Shown here: positions 8,472 to 16,445 of the stretch, piece by piece | Layout of the letters: each line of letters starts with the position of its first letter | How positions within the stretch are numbered: the stretch's first letter is position 1 | Assembly (NCBI GenBank): GCA_031271635.1 | Contig: JAISVG010000022.1 | Coordinates: 1-25,102 of the forward strand | Origin: Erysipelotrichaceae bacterium | GTDB lineage: Bacteria; Bacillota_I; Bacilli_A; RFN20; CAG-826 | DNA: 25,102 bases | Reading direction: 5' to 3' | Position numbers and translations under genes: made by a program | Notes under the pieces: generated by a model | What the model was told of the DNA's origin: nothing | Database searches by the model: none | What the model saw: the letters and a program-made list of their open reading frames with translations, nothing else

Positions 8472-9851
8472 TTAGACAGTTACTGGTTCAATCCAGCAAC
8501 TATAGGTGTCAGGACCATTAGGCCCATCTTTAAAGTAGATATTAAGCGAACAGGCACTGATGACGCCAACATTGTTTCCACCATAACCATCGGATACTAG
8601 TTCAATAAGACCAGCCGCAAAAGCGGAGCCAGCATCAGTTTCCCAGCCACTAGTGATCCATCGTCCTGTGCCTACAGGACTATATAACTTAAATTGATCT
8701 CCAGCTTGGAAGGAAATATTAGTCACAAAGTATTCAATTCCGGCGCCAACATAACTAGGATTAACTGCCATAGCATGGGCTAAGGCTAAGTTATCAGCCC
8801 AGTTACTAAAACTACCAACAACATACCAAACGGCATCTGGTGTTGGACCAATAATATTAGGATCAGCGGCGATCCAAGTAGAGGTTCCACCGTCCTCCCA
8901 TGTTTTAAAGTAAACACTAAAGACTCCGGTTGCATCAACTACTACTTTATTATCAGCAGCAAGATGCATCTGATTTGCGGTTAACGCATTACCAGTACCG
9001 GTTTCAAAACCTTCCGTCGAAATTGTTGCGGTTCCATTACTAATACTCCATTCATCTCCTTGTGACATACTAATACTTAAAACCATATATTCAGCAACTA
9101 ATGTTGGGAACGAAACTCGATCTGGATTGGGATTTTCTTGCATTGGAACACCAGACGCTGTCGTCCACGGAGTTCCAGTCACAAAAGAACCTGAACCAAT
9201 AATGTAGTAATCACTTGGATCAACACTACTTGTAGTAACTGTAACAGCATAATCGGCCTTAACTTCAGGATAACCAACAACCGCTGCTGTCACGGTCACG
9301 GCTCCAGCAGTCATTCCCGTCACTGTGCCTTGTGCAATTGAAACACTACCAGCACCAGAAGAGGTCCAGTCAATTGCCCAATTTCCTGCTGGTAATACTT
9401 GAGTGGAAAGTTGGATTGATGACCCAACTGCCACACTAGTAGGTCCGCTGATGGAAATTGAAGTAGGAACTACAACGCCATCACCAGTAACTACCACTGA
9501 ATGAGTGGCAGAAATTGTCGTATCAACTGTTGAAGTAGCCCTAATGATTGCAGTTCCAGCACTCATGCCACGAACTACACCATTACTAACAGTAGCCACA
9601 TCGTTTTTGTCTGAAGTCCACGAAACTGATTGTGACGCTCCGGCTGGTAAAACATCTGCTGTTAAAGAAATTGTCGCATTAACTTCTACCGTCGTCGCAC
9701 CACTAATCGTGATTGATGTTGGTGCTTCAAGTTCTTCAGCGCATTCTGGTAAATCAGGATTTAATGTGCAGAAGTCATCCTCGCCACCGCCACAACCAAA
9801 GAGCAACCCAACTAGGAGTAGTCCCGTAGTCAAAAGTAATCTTTTTTTCAT
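8472..9851 (-). CDS. Starch-binding-like surface lipoprotein with two Big_2 domains and two C-terminal modules
   Basis: A 459-aa protein without an enzyme domain. It has a lipoprotein signal (lipobox LFGC, Cys20), a short FCTLNPDLPEC loop (Cys28, Cys37), two bacterial Ig-like Big_2 domains (about 43-121 and 128-206), then two related beta modules (about 213-330 and 341-459). The last module matches the C-terminus of the adjacent amylase. The first is diverged but keeps the layout: YYIIGSG, GDEW, GFETG, SVYFKTW, STWI. The likely role is to hold alpha-glucan at the cell surface for the neighbouring amylases, much as SusE/SusF do in Bacteroidetes; that role is inferred from module sharing and operon context. 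AAGGAG precedes the ATG, 13 bp after the upstream gene, and 37 bp separate it from the amylase. Confidence 0.85.
   Translation of the reverse strand: MKKRLLLTTGLLLVGLLFGCGGGEDDFCTLNPDLPECAEELEAPTSITISGATTVEVNATISLTADVLPAGASQSVSWTSDKNDVATVSNGVVRGMSAGTAIIRATSTVDTTISATHSVVVTGDGVVVPTSISISGPTSVAVGSSIQLSTQVLPAGNWAIDWTSSGAGSVSIAQGTVTGMTAGAVTVTAAVVGYPEVKADYAVTVTTSSVDPSDYYIIGSGSFVTGTPWTTASGVPMQENPNPDRVSFPTLVAEYMVLSISMSQGDEWSISNGTATISTEGFETGTGNALTANQMHLAADNKVVVDATGVFSVYFKTWEDGGTSTWIAADPNIIGPTPDAVWYVVGSFSNWADNLALAHAMAVNPSYVGAGIEYFVTNISFQAGDQFKLYSPVGTGRWITSGWETDAGSAFAAGLIELVSDGYGGNNVGVISACSLNIYFKDGPNGPDTYSCWIEPVTV
8475..8831 (-). repeat. C-terminal starch-binding-like module, copy in the 459-aa lipoprotein
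   Basis: Partner of 5387-5743. Shared signatures are WYVVGxFSNW, TNxSFQAGDQFKLY, RWITSGWET, AFAAGLIELVSDGYGGNNV and a Cys pair flanking IYFKDG. Both copies form the exact C-terminus of their proteins. Confidence 0.75.
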
Positions 9852-9864
9852 ATTCTCTCCTTTT

Positions 9865-10872
9865 TTATGTTTTTAAACCAATGTAACAATTGTAAGTACC
9901 ATCGCCATAATCTTTAAAGTAAATGTCTAAGCTACAGTTTTGATTCACCTTAACATTATAGCCATCATAGCCATCCGAAGAAAGGCTAATGTGACCAGTG
10001 ACAAAGGCACCATTTTGATCTTCCCAACCATTAGAAATCCAGCGTCCATCCTCAGAATTATAGAGTTTAAATTCGGTTCCGGCAGTGACTTCAAAACCTA
10101 AGTACATGTATTCAGTCCCAACGCCTTTATAACTTGAATTCTTCGTCATGAAGAAGGCGCGACTAATATCGTTAGCCCAATCACTAAAGGTTCCGACGAT
10201 ACACCAGCCAGTAAGTTCTTTTTCAATAACTTCAACGACAAGAGTATCAGAAACATTGGTTGCCGCATCTGAAACAGCAGTAATTGTGGCTGTTCCAAGT
10301 TTTAATCCTTTAATCATTCCGTATGGAGAAACACTAATGACACTGGCATCACTGGTTGACCAGGTAACATCGTCAACTGTATCAAGTGGAAGAGTGCTAA
10401 TCATTAATTCTGCGGTTTTATTAAGAACAACTCTTGATGGTCCTTGAATTTCAATACTTGTCGGAGCTGGGCCATTAGTTTTACCTTTTTGCCAGACTGC
10501 ATATAATACAAAACTGCTGCTTACTGTTGCATTAAAGTCATATGCAATTTCATTTCGATTCATCGACCAGTGCACAAAAGTATCACTTTGAAGCGAAACG
10601 GGATCAGCAGGTCTTGCAATTTTATTCCCATCACCAACAATCTTCTCCACAATTGGTGCTGGAGCCCCAGTAAAGTTGTAATCAAAGGTGACAAAATACT
10701 CAATGGGTAGTGGTTGACATTCCGGTTCATCAGGGAAGAGGGTACAAAAACAATCATCGCCTTCACAGGGAGTAATTAAACATTCATCACCCACACAATC
10801 ATCAGTATTACAGGCCACTAACATTGTACTAGTCATTGCCAGTAGTCCTAAGATTAAGCCTTTTAATTTCAT
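9865..10872 (-). CDS. Starch-binding-like surface lipoprotein with a Cys-rich stalk
   Basis: A 335-aa lipoprotein (lipobox LVAC, Cys21). The mature N-terminus has cysteines at exactly five-residue spacing (21, 26, 31, 36, 41), then Cys43 and Cys52 in the loop FCTLFPDEPEC. A diverged Flg_new repeat (about 60-127), one Big_2 domain (about 136-216) and a single C-terminal module (about 222-335, with Cys313 and Cys329) follow. There is no catalytic domain. The module is homologous to those of the 459-aa protein and the 1016-aa amylase, so binding of alpha-glucan at the cell surface is the best guess. AAAGGAG precedes the ATG at good spacing, and the gene begins 10 bp after the small membrane-protein gene. 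Confidence 0.83.
   Translation of the reverse strand: MKLKGLILGLLAMTSTMLVACNTDDCVGDECLITPCEGDDCFCTLFPDEPECQPLPIEYFVTFDYNFTGAPAPIVEKIVGDGNKIARPADPVSLQSDTFVHWSMNRNEIAYDFNATVSSSFVLYAVWQKGKTNGPAPTSIEIQGPSRVVLNKTAELMISTLPLDTVDDVTWSTSDASVISVSPYGMIKGLKLGTATITAVSDAATNVSDTLVVEVIEKELTGWCIVGTFSDWANDISRAFFMTKNSSYKGVGTEYMYLGFEVTAGTEFKLYNSEDGRWISNGWEDQNGAFVTGHISLSSDGYDGYNVKVNQNCSLDIYFKDYGDGTYNCYIGLKT
9868..10209 (-). repeat. C-terminal starch-binding-like module, diverged copy in the 335-aa lipoprotein
   Basis: It encodes about 114 residues with the same order of motifs as the other two copies (WCIVGTFSDW, GTEFKLYN, GRWISNGWE, DGYDGYNV, CSLDIYFKDY, YNCYI). It is the most diverged of the three and carries an additional Cys at residue 224. 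Confidence 0.65.
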
Positions 10873-10882
10873 TTTTTCTCCT

Positions 10883-11005
10883 TTATTTCCCGCATTGTTC
10901 TAACATCAGTATTACGCCAATTGCCAAGATGAACCCTAGAATCGAAACAATCCAGAAGGCCACTTTGTATTTTTTTGGCATTTGGTCATGATCATTTTGT
11001 CCCAT
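10883..11005 (-). CDS. Small single-span membrane protein (40 aa)
   Basis: The ATG at 11005 overlaps the pullulanase stop codon by one base (TAATG) and the frame runs 40 codons to a TAA at 10883. The product begins with a polar stretch (MGQNDHDQMPKKYK), followed by one hydrophobic segment (about residues 15-35) and a short tail with Cys38. By the positive-inside rule the N-terminus should be cytoplasmic. No family is recognised. The one-base overlap and the 10-bp gap to the next gene, whose AAAGGAG starts at the stop codon, make translational coupling likely. No Shine-Dalgarno sequence of its own is visible. It could be a small partner of the secreted or surface enzymes or of the transporter; no function is claimed. 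Confidence 0.65.
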   Translation of the reverse strand: MGQNDHDQMPKKYKVAFWIVSILGFILAIGVILMLEQCGK

Positions 11006-13917
11006 TAAAGCGAATAGATTGCAATCTGATGTGTTGCTAAGGTGACACCACCAGAATAACCTGGAGCGTTCGTCTTGCTATTATGAATTAGGGTGGCTCT
11101 TGAATAATCAGAATTATCAAATGGCACTGCACTCACATTAGCGCGACCACCAATAAAGATGAAATAACTCTTGCCACTACTCTTAATAAAGATGCCAATT
11201 GAATTTCCCGTTGACCAGGCATCAACATTTTCCGGGTTGCTAGCGTCTGGATAGGCATAATGACCAACTAACTTTCTAATTCTAATCATTTCTTTCATTG
11301 AATTAAACTGCGAAAGGTAGGTTACTTTACGGTCATATTTATAAGAATTACATTCATCATCAGATTTATAGGAGTTATGTGACACATAGTAGCCATACAT
11401 GTTTACAATGTATTCCCATTCTTGAGCGTCAGGTCCTTTTGCTTGAGTTGCGGCAAGTTCGGCTTCAGAAATACGCTTACTTCTAAAGATTTCTTCACCA
11501 CCATTAATAAAAGTAATTCCTTGGGAGAAGATCGTTGCCGCATGAGCGGCAAGAGAAGCGTTAACAGCTTCCACTTCGCTTGGAGCGGTTTTCCCACCAT
11601 CAGGTGACATCGTCCATAACATTTGGTCAAACGCCGTATAGTTATCATGACAAGAAGCATAGGCGACCATTTGATAAGGATTACTGCCATTATCAGTGTG
11701 GGTACCACGAATCATGTCAAGAGCCCTTTCTCTAGTGTTATCTCTTATATCATCAACGCCTTGATTCATGAAGCCCCACTGTGGATATTGTTCTTTTGGA
11801 GGTGCGCCCCAAGCATTATTAGAACCACGGATCGCATCACGACCAGCATCATTAAAGCCACCAATAGCAATTGGAGCTTCGGCTGTTGGGTATAAATAAC
11901 GATAAATATTTGAAGTATTAGTTGGGGTTGCATTTTTAATCCCACTCACGGCCATTCCGGTCCAGCCTTCACCATATACGACGATATCTGGATCAATCTT
12001 ATACATCGCGCGTCGTACTTCATCCATCGTTTGGACATCCATGAGACCCATGAGATCAAATCTAAAACCTTTAATCTTATAGTCTCTCACCCAGTGGACA
12101 CAAGAATCAACAATGAGTTTTCGTGCCATTTTATTCTCGGACTTAACTTCATTACCAACTCCAGAACCATTAGTGTATGAACCTTCAGCATTAGTTCTAA
12201 AGAAGTATCGGGGAAGAATCTTAGTTAAATTAGAAGCCGAAACACTTGAAACGTGATTATAAACTACGTCCATAATAATTCTTGTCTTATTGGCGTTGTT
12301 CGCAAAAGCCGCTACTAATTGTCTAAATTCATTAATTCTAACAAAGCCATTATAAGGATCGCTTGAATATCCGCCTTCAAGCACATTGTAATTAAGCGGA
12401 TTATAGCCCCAGTTAAACTTAATATTTGGCTCATCATTATCTTGATCATAGAAAGGAAGAATTTGAATTGCATTAACTCCTAGCTCTTCAAGATGATCAA
12501 AACCAGTTTTAACGGTTGTATTACCTCTAGTGTAGGTAGTACCTTTTTCAATAAAACCTAAGTATTTACCACGATTAGCTTCAGTTCCGGTCCAAGTATC
12601 ATCCATCGTTAAATCACGGATGTGAACTTCAGAGACAACTAAATCAGTTGGTTTACCAATATCATAGGCAGTTTTATCCCAGTTTAATGGTAAAGAGGCC
12701 CATTCAGTCGGCGTGACATCTTCTCTTGCAAAATCTACAACTTGACCACGGAGTCCATTTACACCAGCAGAGGTTGCATATGGATCAACAACTTCCGAGG
12801 TACCGTCCGCAGTGACAATATAATAAGTGTAGTATTTACCATGCAAATCACCAGCGACTTTAGCATACCAAACGCCATACTGCGTAATTTCCATATCGAT
12901 TCCTTGATAGAAATCATTAATCGGGCTTAAGGGATTCGTCATAAAAGAGGGGGTCCCGACTTGATAAATCTTAAGCATGACTCTCGCTGAGGTGGGAGCC
13001 CAAAGCATGAATTCAGTGGCTTCAGGGGTACAAACTGCTCCTAAAACTCCATCATAAGTAAGATGATGTTTAAATCTACTTGTATCGTACAATTTAGTAA
13101 AACCAACGATTTTACTTGTTTCACGGTTCGGATTACTCGCAAAATATGCTGCTACTTGGTATTGAAGATCAGTTCTTGCCACGCTCGCTAAAGGAATATC
13201 AAATTCTTTCGCGTTAGGAGTGCCAGTAGCAATTAAAAACTCTTCCTTCATTGCCGGACGTTCCGCAACTTTTGCTAATAAATACCTCTTATCAAAAGCA
13301 TAAACCTTATATGAAGCCACTGTTCCAGCATTAGGATTAGTGGTCGTATCACCAGTTCCAACAACATGAATGGCGTGCCAATCAGGAGTAATATCTGCAG
13401 ACTGAAAACGGTCGCCTGAGGCTTCGGCCTTTGTTTTATATACATCAAGAATATTGGTACCATTATCAAGACTCCAAATTTCTAACACTTGTTGATTGCC
13501 CACTAAAGTTGGAGGGTAATCTTTATATTGAATTTCGGTATCAAGTGTTTGTCCATTCCAAGTTGCTTGATATTTAATAATGAAGAAATAGGCTTCATGA
13601 GGAGGATAATCTCTTTTTGGGTAAATCGTGATGTGCATTCCAAAATCATCAACTCCATCCGCAGGAACTTCAACACCATCAACCCCAATTGTCCAAATCC
13701 AAAAACGCAGCGAAGTATAAGAATTATCATCACGGTGGTAATGAAGTACTAACTTATCAGGAACAATAAATTCATCTCCTGGTTCTTCTGCTGCTAGCGT
13801 TTTTGTCCCATAAGCAGAAAAATCAATTAGGTTTAACTGTTCGCCCATTTTTGTAAGGGGATTAGCTAAGCCTATCACAAAGGCAGACGCCAAGAATAGT
13901 GCGGCTAGTTTTTTCAT
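11005..13917 (-). CDS. pulA: Secreted type I pullulanase (GH13)
   Basis: A 970-aa debranching enzyme that should hydrolyse alpha-1,6 links in pullulan, amylopectin and limit dextrins. Parts: a Sec signal without a lipobox (MKKLAALFLA..., possible cleavage after GLA at 16-18), a CBM41-like segment (LVLHYHRDD, FWIW; about 56-110), a central region, a CBM48 domain (about 290-385) and the GH13 barrel (about 425-870). FNWGYNP (501-507) is a variant of the type I signature YNWGYxP. Catalytic motifs are DVVYNHVS, GFRFDLMGL (Asp621), VYGEGW (Glu650) and ASCHDN (Asp758). The ATG at 13917 has GGAGG 8 nt upstream and gives a clean signal peptide; an in-frame ATG at 14037 would add 40 residues overlapping the preceding gene and hide the signal. 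It is the only enzyme of the operon that looks free rather than lipid-anchored. Confidence 0.93.
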   Translation of the reverse strand: MKKLAALFLASAFVIGLANPLTKMGEQLNLIDFSAYGTKTLAAEEPGDEFIVPDKLVLHYHRDDNSYTSLRFWIWTIGVDGVEVPADGVDDFGMHITIYPKRDYPPHEAYFFIIKYQATWNGQTLDTEIQYKDYPPTLVGNQQVLEIWSLDNGTNILDVYKTKAEASGDRFQSADITPDWHAIHVVGTGDTTTNPNAGTVASYKVYAFDKRYLLAKVAERPAMKEEFLIATGTPNAKEFDIPLASVARTDLQYQVAAYFASNPNRETSKIVGFTKLYDTSRFKHHLTYDGVLGAVCTPEATEFMLWAPTSARVMLKIYQVGTPSFMTNPLSPINDFYQGIDMEITQYGVWYAKVAGDLHGKYYTYYIVTADGTSEVVDPYATSAGVNGLRGQVVDFAREDVTPTEWASLPLNWDKTAYDIGKPTDLVVSEVHIRDLTMDDTWTGTEANRGKYLGFIEKGTTYTRGNTTVKTGFDHLEELGVNAIQILPFYDQDNDEPNIKFNWGYNPLNYNVLEGGYSSDPYNGFVRINEFRQLVAAFANNANKTRIIMDVVYNHVSSVSASNLTKILPRYFFRTNAEGSYTNGSGVGNEVKSENKMARKLIVDSCVHWVRDYKIKGFRFDLMGLMDVQTMDEVRRAMYKIDPDIVVYGEGWTGMAVSGIKNATPTNTSNIYRYLYPTAEAPIAIGGFNDAGRDAIRGSNNAWGAPPKEQYPQWGFMNQGVDDIRDNTRERALDMIRGTHTDNGSNPYQMVAYASCHDNYTAFDQMLWTMSPDGGKTAPSEVEAVNASLAAHAATIFSQGITFINGGEEIFRSKRISEAELAATQAKGPDAQEWEYIVNMYGYYVSHNSYKSDDECNSYKYDRKVTYLSQFNSMKEMIRIRKLVGHYAYPDASNPENVDAWSTGNSIGIFIKSSGKSYFIFIGGRANVSAVPFDNSDYSRATLIHNSKTNAPGYSGGVTLATHQIAIYSL

Positions 13918-13918
13918 T

Positions 13919-15547
13919 CTAAATACCTCCGGTTTCGAATTTAAGAATCCTATTGTTATAATTATAAACGATTGTGGAAAAAGGTGCAAGAGCAACTTTG
14001 CCATTTTGAATTTGTGGAACGATACCGTAGGTATCAATACTGTCTAAAATACTAAACTCAGCTTCAACATCAAATACTGAATATGTCGTGCTGGTATTAT
14101 GAATAATGTGTAAATCGTTGTTGTTATTAGTGAGCTTGAAAGATGCTAATTCTGGATGATCAAGGATTGTTTCTTTGCTAATTTTTCCCCTTAAAAAATA
14201 CTCGGAATAAGAATTACGAATTGACAACACTTTGCGGTAATGATTTAAAAGTGAATTATTTGTAGCGGTCTCATTTTTAGCTCCAAAAGTGGCGGGATAA
14301 TTATACGAATAAGTTGCTCCGCTTAAGGGATTGCATTCAATGCTTTGATCATTCCAAATCATCGGCATGCGGCGATTTGCATCGGTATTTTGATTTGGTT
14401 CGCGCACTCCCCTTAAACCAATTTCCTCACCATAATAGATAAAAGGATGTCCTTTGGTTAAAAGATATAGTGATGATAAAAGTTTCATTTGATCATCCGA
14501 AACTCCGTTTTGAATGCGGTCCTGGTCGTGATTTGATAAAAAGGAAGTTAAAGTAACATTACTGCTCCGTCTTTGTTGTTCATTTTCAAGGATAATCATG
14601 TTCGAAACAATGTCATCCCCCTGAGCGGCGATTAGTTTCGCCTTAAAGCCCACAGCATTAGAATGCGACATCGGGAAATTAAAGAAGTTGACTCCAGATG
14701 CCGAATAATCAAGGAACTGCGATGTTGCCCGATCAATCCACGCTTCGCCCACAAGATAGACATCACTTTTATATGACTTAATATTTTGATTAAACCAACT
14801 TAAAAAACTAACATTCTTTATATCATCACCAGTATAAAAAGAAGTTACTGCATCTAGTCGAAAGCCTAAAACTCCTTTATCCAACCAAAACTTCGCAATC
14901 TTGATTAATTCTTCTCTAAGAGCGGAGTTATCAAGATTTAAATCCGGCATACTGGGTGAAAAACGGGCCTCATAATAAATACCCTGTGTTGCGGCATAGC
15001 CGTTTTGCATCGTCCATGAAAAATTATAATAGTCTTTCTTCGAAGTGGCGGAAGTATTATTATTTTTAAAATCTTGAACTGCTGCTAAAAACCACGGATG
15101 ATTGTTTGAAGAATGATTAAGAACTAAATCGATAATAATTTTAATGTTATTAGTGTTTGCTACTGTAATTAAGGTGTCAAAGTCAACCATTGTCCCATAA
15201 CTAGAATCAACTTGATAGTAGTCCTTAACATCGTATTTATGATCGCTGTCTGAGGGGTGAATTGGCATTAGCCAAAGGTTTGAAACCCCAAGATCTTTTA
15301 GGTAAGGAAGCTTCGCCTTTAAACCATTAAAGTCACCAATTCCATCTTGGTTTGAATCAGCAAATTGGTGCACAAACACTTCATAAAAGGCACCGCCAAT
15401 ATTATCACTAGTTTTAGTGTTATATGAAAATCCTTGATTACTGCTGATGTTATTAGCAGTATCGCCATGATTAGGAAAACTATTATTAGGATTATTACAT
15501 GATCCTAGTAGCAAAATACTTAAGAGGAAACTAGCCTTTAACCGCAC
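13919..15547 (-). CDS. GH13 alpha-amylase/neopullulanase-type lipoprotein
   Basis: A 542-aa enzyme whose signal peptide ends in lipobox LGSC (Cys17), so it is tethered outside the membrane. The GH13 barrel starts at about 51 (FYEVFVHQF, DSNQDGIGD calcium-loop-like). Motifs are DLVLNHSS (140-147), GFRLDAV (Asp232), LVGEAW (Glu268) and LSNHDQDR (Asp341). MPDLN (200-204) is the fifth conserved region; this form is typical of the intermediate oligo-1,6-glucosidase/neopullulanase group (GH13_36). The likely job is trimming maltodextrins at the membrane beside the transporter. The start is a GTG lying inside malG, giving a 17-bp overlap, with GGAG 9 nt before it; later starts would destroy the signal peptide. 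The gene ends one base before the pullulanase ATG. Confidence 0.9.
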   Translation of the reverse strand: MRLKASFLLSILLLGSCNNPNNSFPNHGDTANNISSNQGFSYNTKTSDNIGGAFYEVFVHQFADSNQDGIGDFNGLKAKLPYLKDLGVSNLWLMPIHPSDSDHKYDVKDYYQVDSSYGTMVDFDTLITVANTNNIKIIIDLVLNHSSNNHPWFLAAVQDFKNNNTSATSKKDYYNFSWTMQNGYAATQGIYYEARFSPSMPDLNLDNSALREELIKIAKFWLDKGVLGFRLDAVTSFYTGDDIKNVSFLSWFNQNIKSYKSDVYLVGEAWIDRATSQFLDYSASGVNFFNFPMSHSNAVGFKAKLIAAQGDDIVSNMIILENEQQRRSSNVTLTSFLSNHDQDRIQNGVSDDQMKLLSSLYLLTKGHPFIYYGEEIGLRGVREPNQNTDANRRMPMIWNDQSIECNPLSGATYSYNYPATFGAKNETATNNSLLNHYRKVLSIRNSYSEYFLRGKISKETILDHPELASFKLTNNNNDLHIIHNTSTTYSVFDVEAEFSILDSIDTYGIVPQIQNGKVALAPFSTIVYNYNNRILKFETGGI

Positions 15548-16445
15548 CGCCAGTTACTCCGCCAACATAGAAGCGCTGCATCACAATGAAAAGCGCGGTA
15601 ATCGGAATTCCAATAATAACGGAGCCCGCACAGAATTGATTAAAATAGTCATTAGCCCGTGTTTGATCGAGCATTTGGAAAAGACCAATGGCAACCGTCC
15701 AGCCACCTTGTGCTGTTACCTCGGTTCCATGTAAAATATATGAAGATAAAATATAATCCGCCCATGGTCCCATAAATGAAGTTAAAACAGTATAAACAAT
15801 GATGGGTTTTGCTAAAGGAATGGTAATCTTAAAGAAAATCTGCAGTCTTGTCGCGCCATCAAGCATTGCGGCTTCATCAATTGACTTTGAGATCGTATCA
15901 AAGAAGCCTTTAGAAATATAATACCCCATTCCAGCACCACCAGCATAACAGACAATAAGACTGACTAAACTTCCGGTTAAGGTTTGATCTGGATTAAATA
16001 ACTTAAATAATTGATATAGGAGAATCATTGATAAAAAGCCGGGGAACATTCCTAACGAAAGAATAACTTTCATCATTCCTTGACGTCCTTTGAAGCGCAA
16101 TCTTGAAAAAGCAAAACTCACTGATAAAACTAAAATCGTAGAAATTAACGCCGTAATTGCCGCGATCATCAAAGTGTTTCCAATCCAACTACGATAATTA
16201 AAAATTGAATCTTCAACTACATAATCATTCACAGTCGGCGAAAAGCGTTCTACTTTGTTAGTCAATAAATACACGTAGTTTTTAAAGGAGAAGCTATCAG
16301 GAACTAGTTTCGATCTTGCTGTTGCTCCTAAATCACCTGACAGAGACTGTAAAACTAACCACACAATCGGAGAAATCCAAATTAAAGATAAAATACTAAG
16401 CAATACATAAATCAGGGCATCGACAATTCTTCTTTTTGTTTTCAT
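15531..16445 (-). CDS. malG: Maltodextrin ABC transporter permease MalG
   Basis: A 304-aa permease of the binding-protein-dependent type with an N-terminal membrane span (about 8-32), a periplasmic-type loop and five further hydrophobic segments. The EAA loop that docks the ATPase is clear (EAAMLDGATRLQIFFKITIP, 191-210). It pairs with MalF. The ATG overlaps the malF stop by one base (TAATG). AAGGAGG lies 13 nt upstream, longer than usual, so coupling to malF translation is likely. Length is normal for the family. The end overlaps the amylase start by 17 bp. Confidence 0.93.
   Translation of the reverse strand: MKTKRRIVDALIYVLLSILSLIWISPIVWLVLQSLSGDLGATARSKLVPDSFSFKNYVYLLTNKVERFSPTVNDYVVEDSIFNYRSWIGNTLMIAAITALISTILVLSVSFAFSRLRFKGRQGMMKVILSLGMFPGFLSMILLYQLFKLFNPDQTLTGSLVSLIVCYAGGAGMGYYISKGFFDTISKSIDEAAMLDGATRLQIFFKITIPLAKPIIVYTVLTSFMGPWADYILSSYILHGTEVTAQGGWTVAIGLFQMLDQTRANDYFNQFCAGSVIIGIPITALFIVMQRFYVGGVTGGAVKG

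Noticed and set aside
9505..10447. Plus-strand frames opposite the two binding lipoproteins (9505-9876 and 10148-10447)
   Set aside because: They mirror Big_2 and linker coding sequence rich in Ser/Thr/Val codons; no ribosome site, no domain.
13918..14037. Earlier in-frame start for the pullulanase, adding 40 residues
   Set aside because: It overlaps the end of the preceding amylase gene by about 120 bp and puts the signal peptide inside the protein. The ATG at 13917 has GGAGG at proper spacing.
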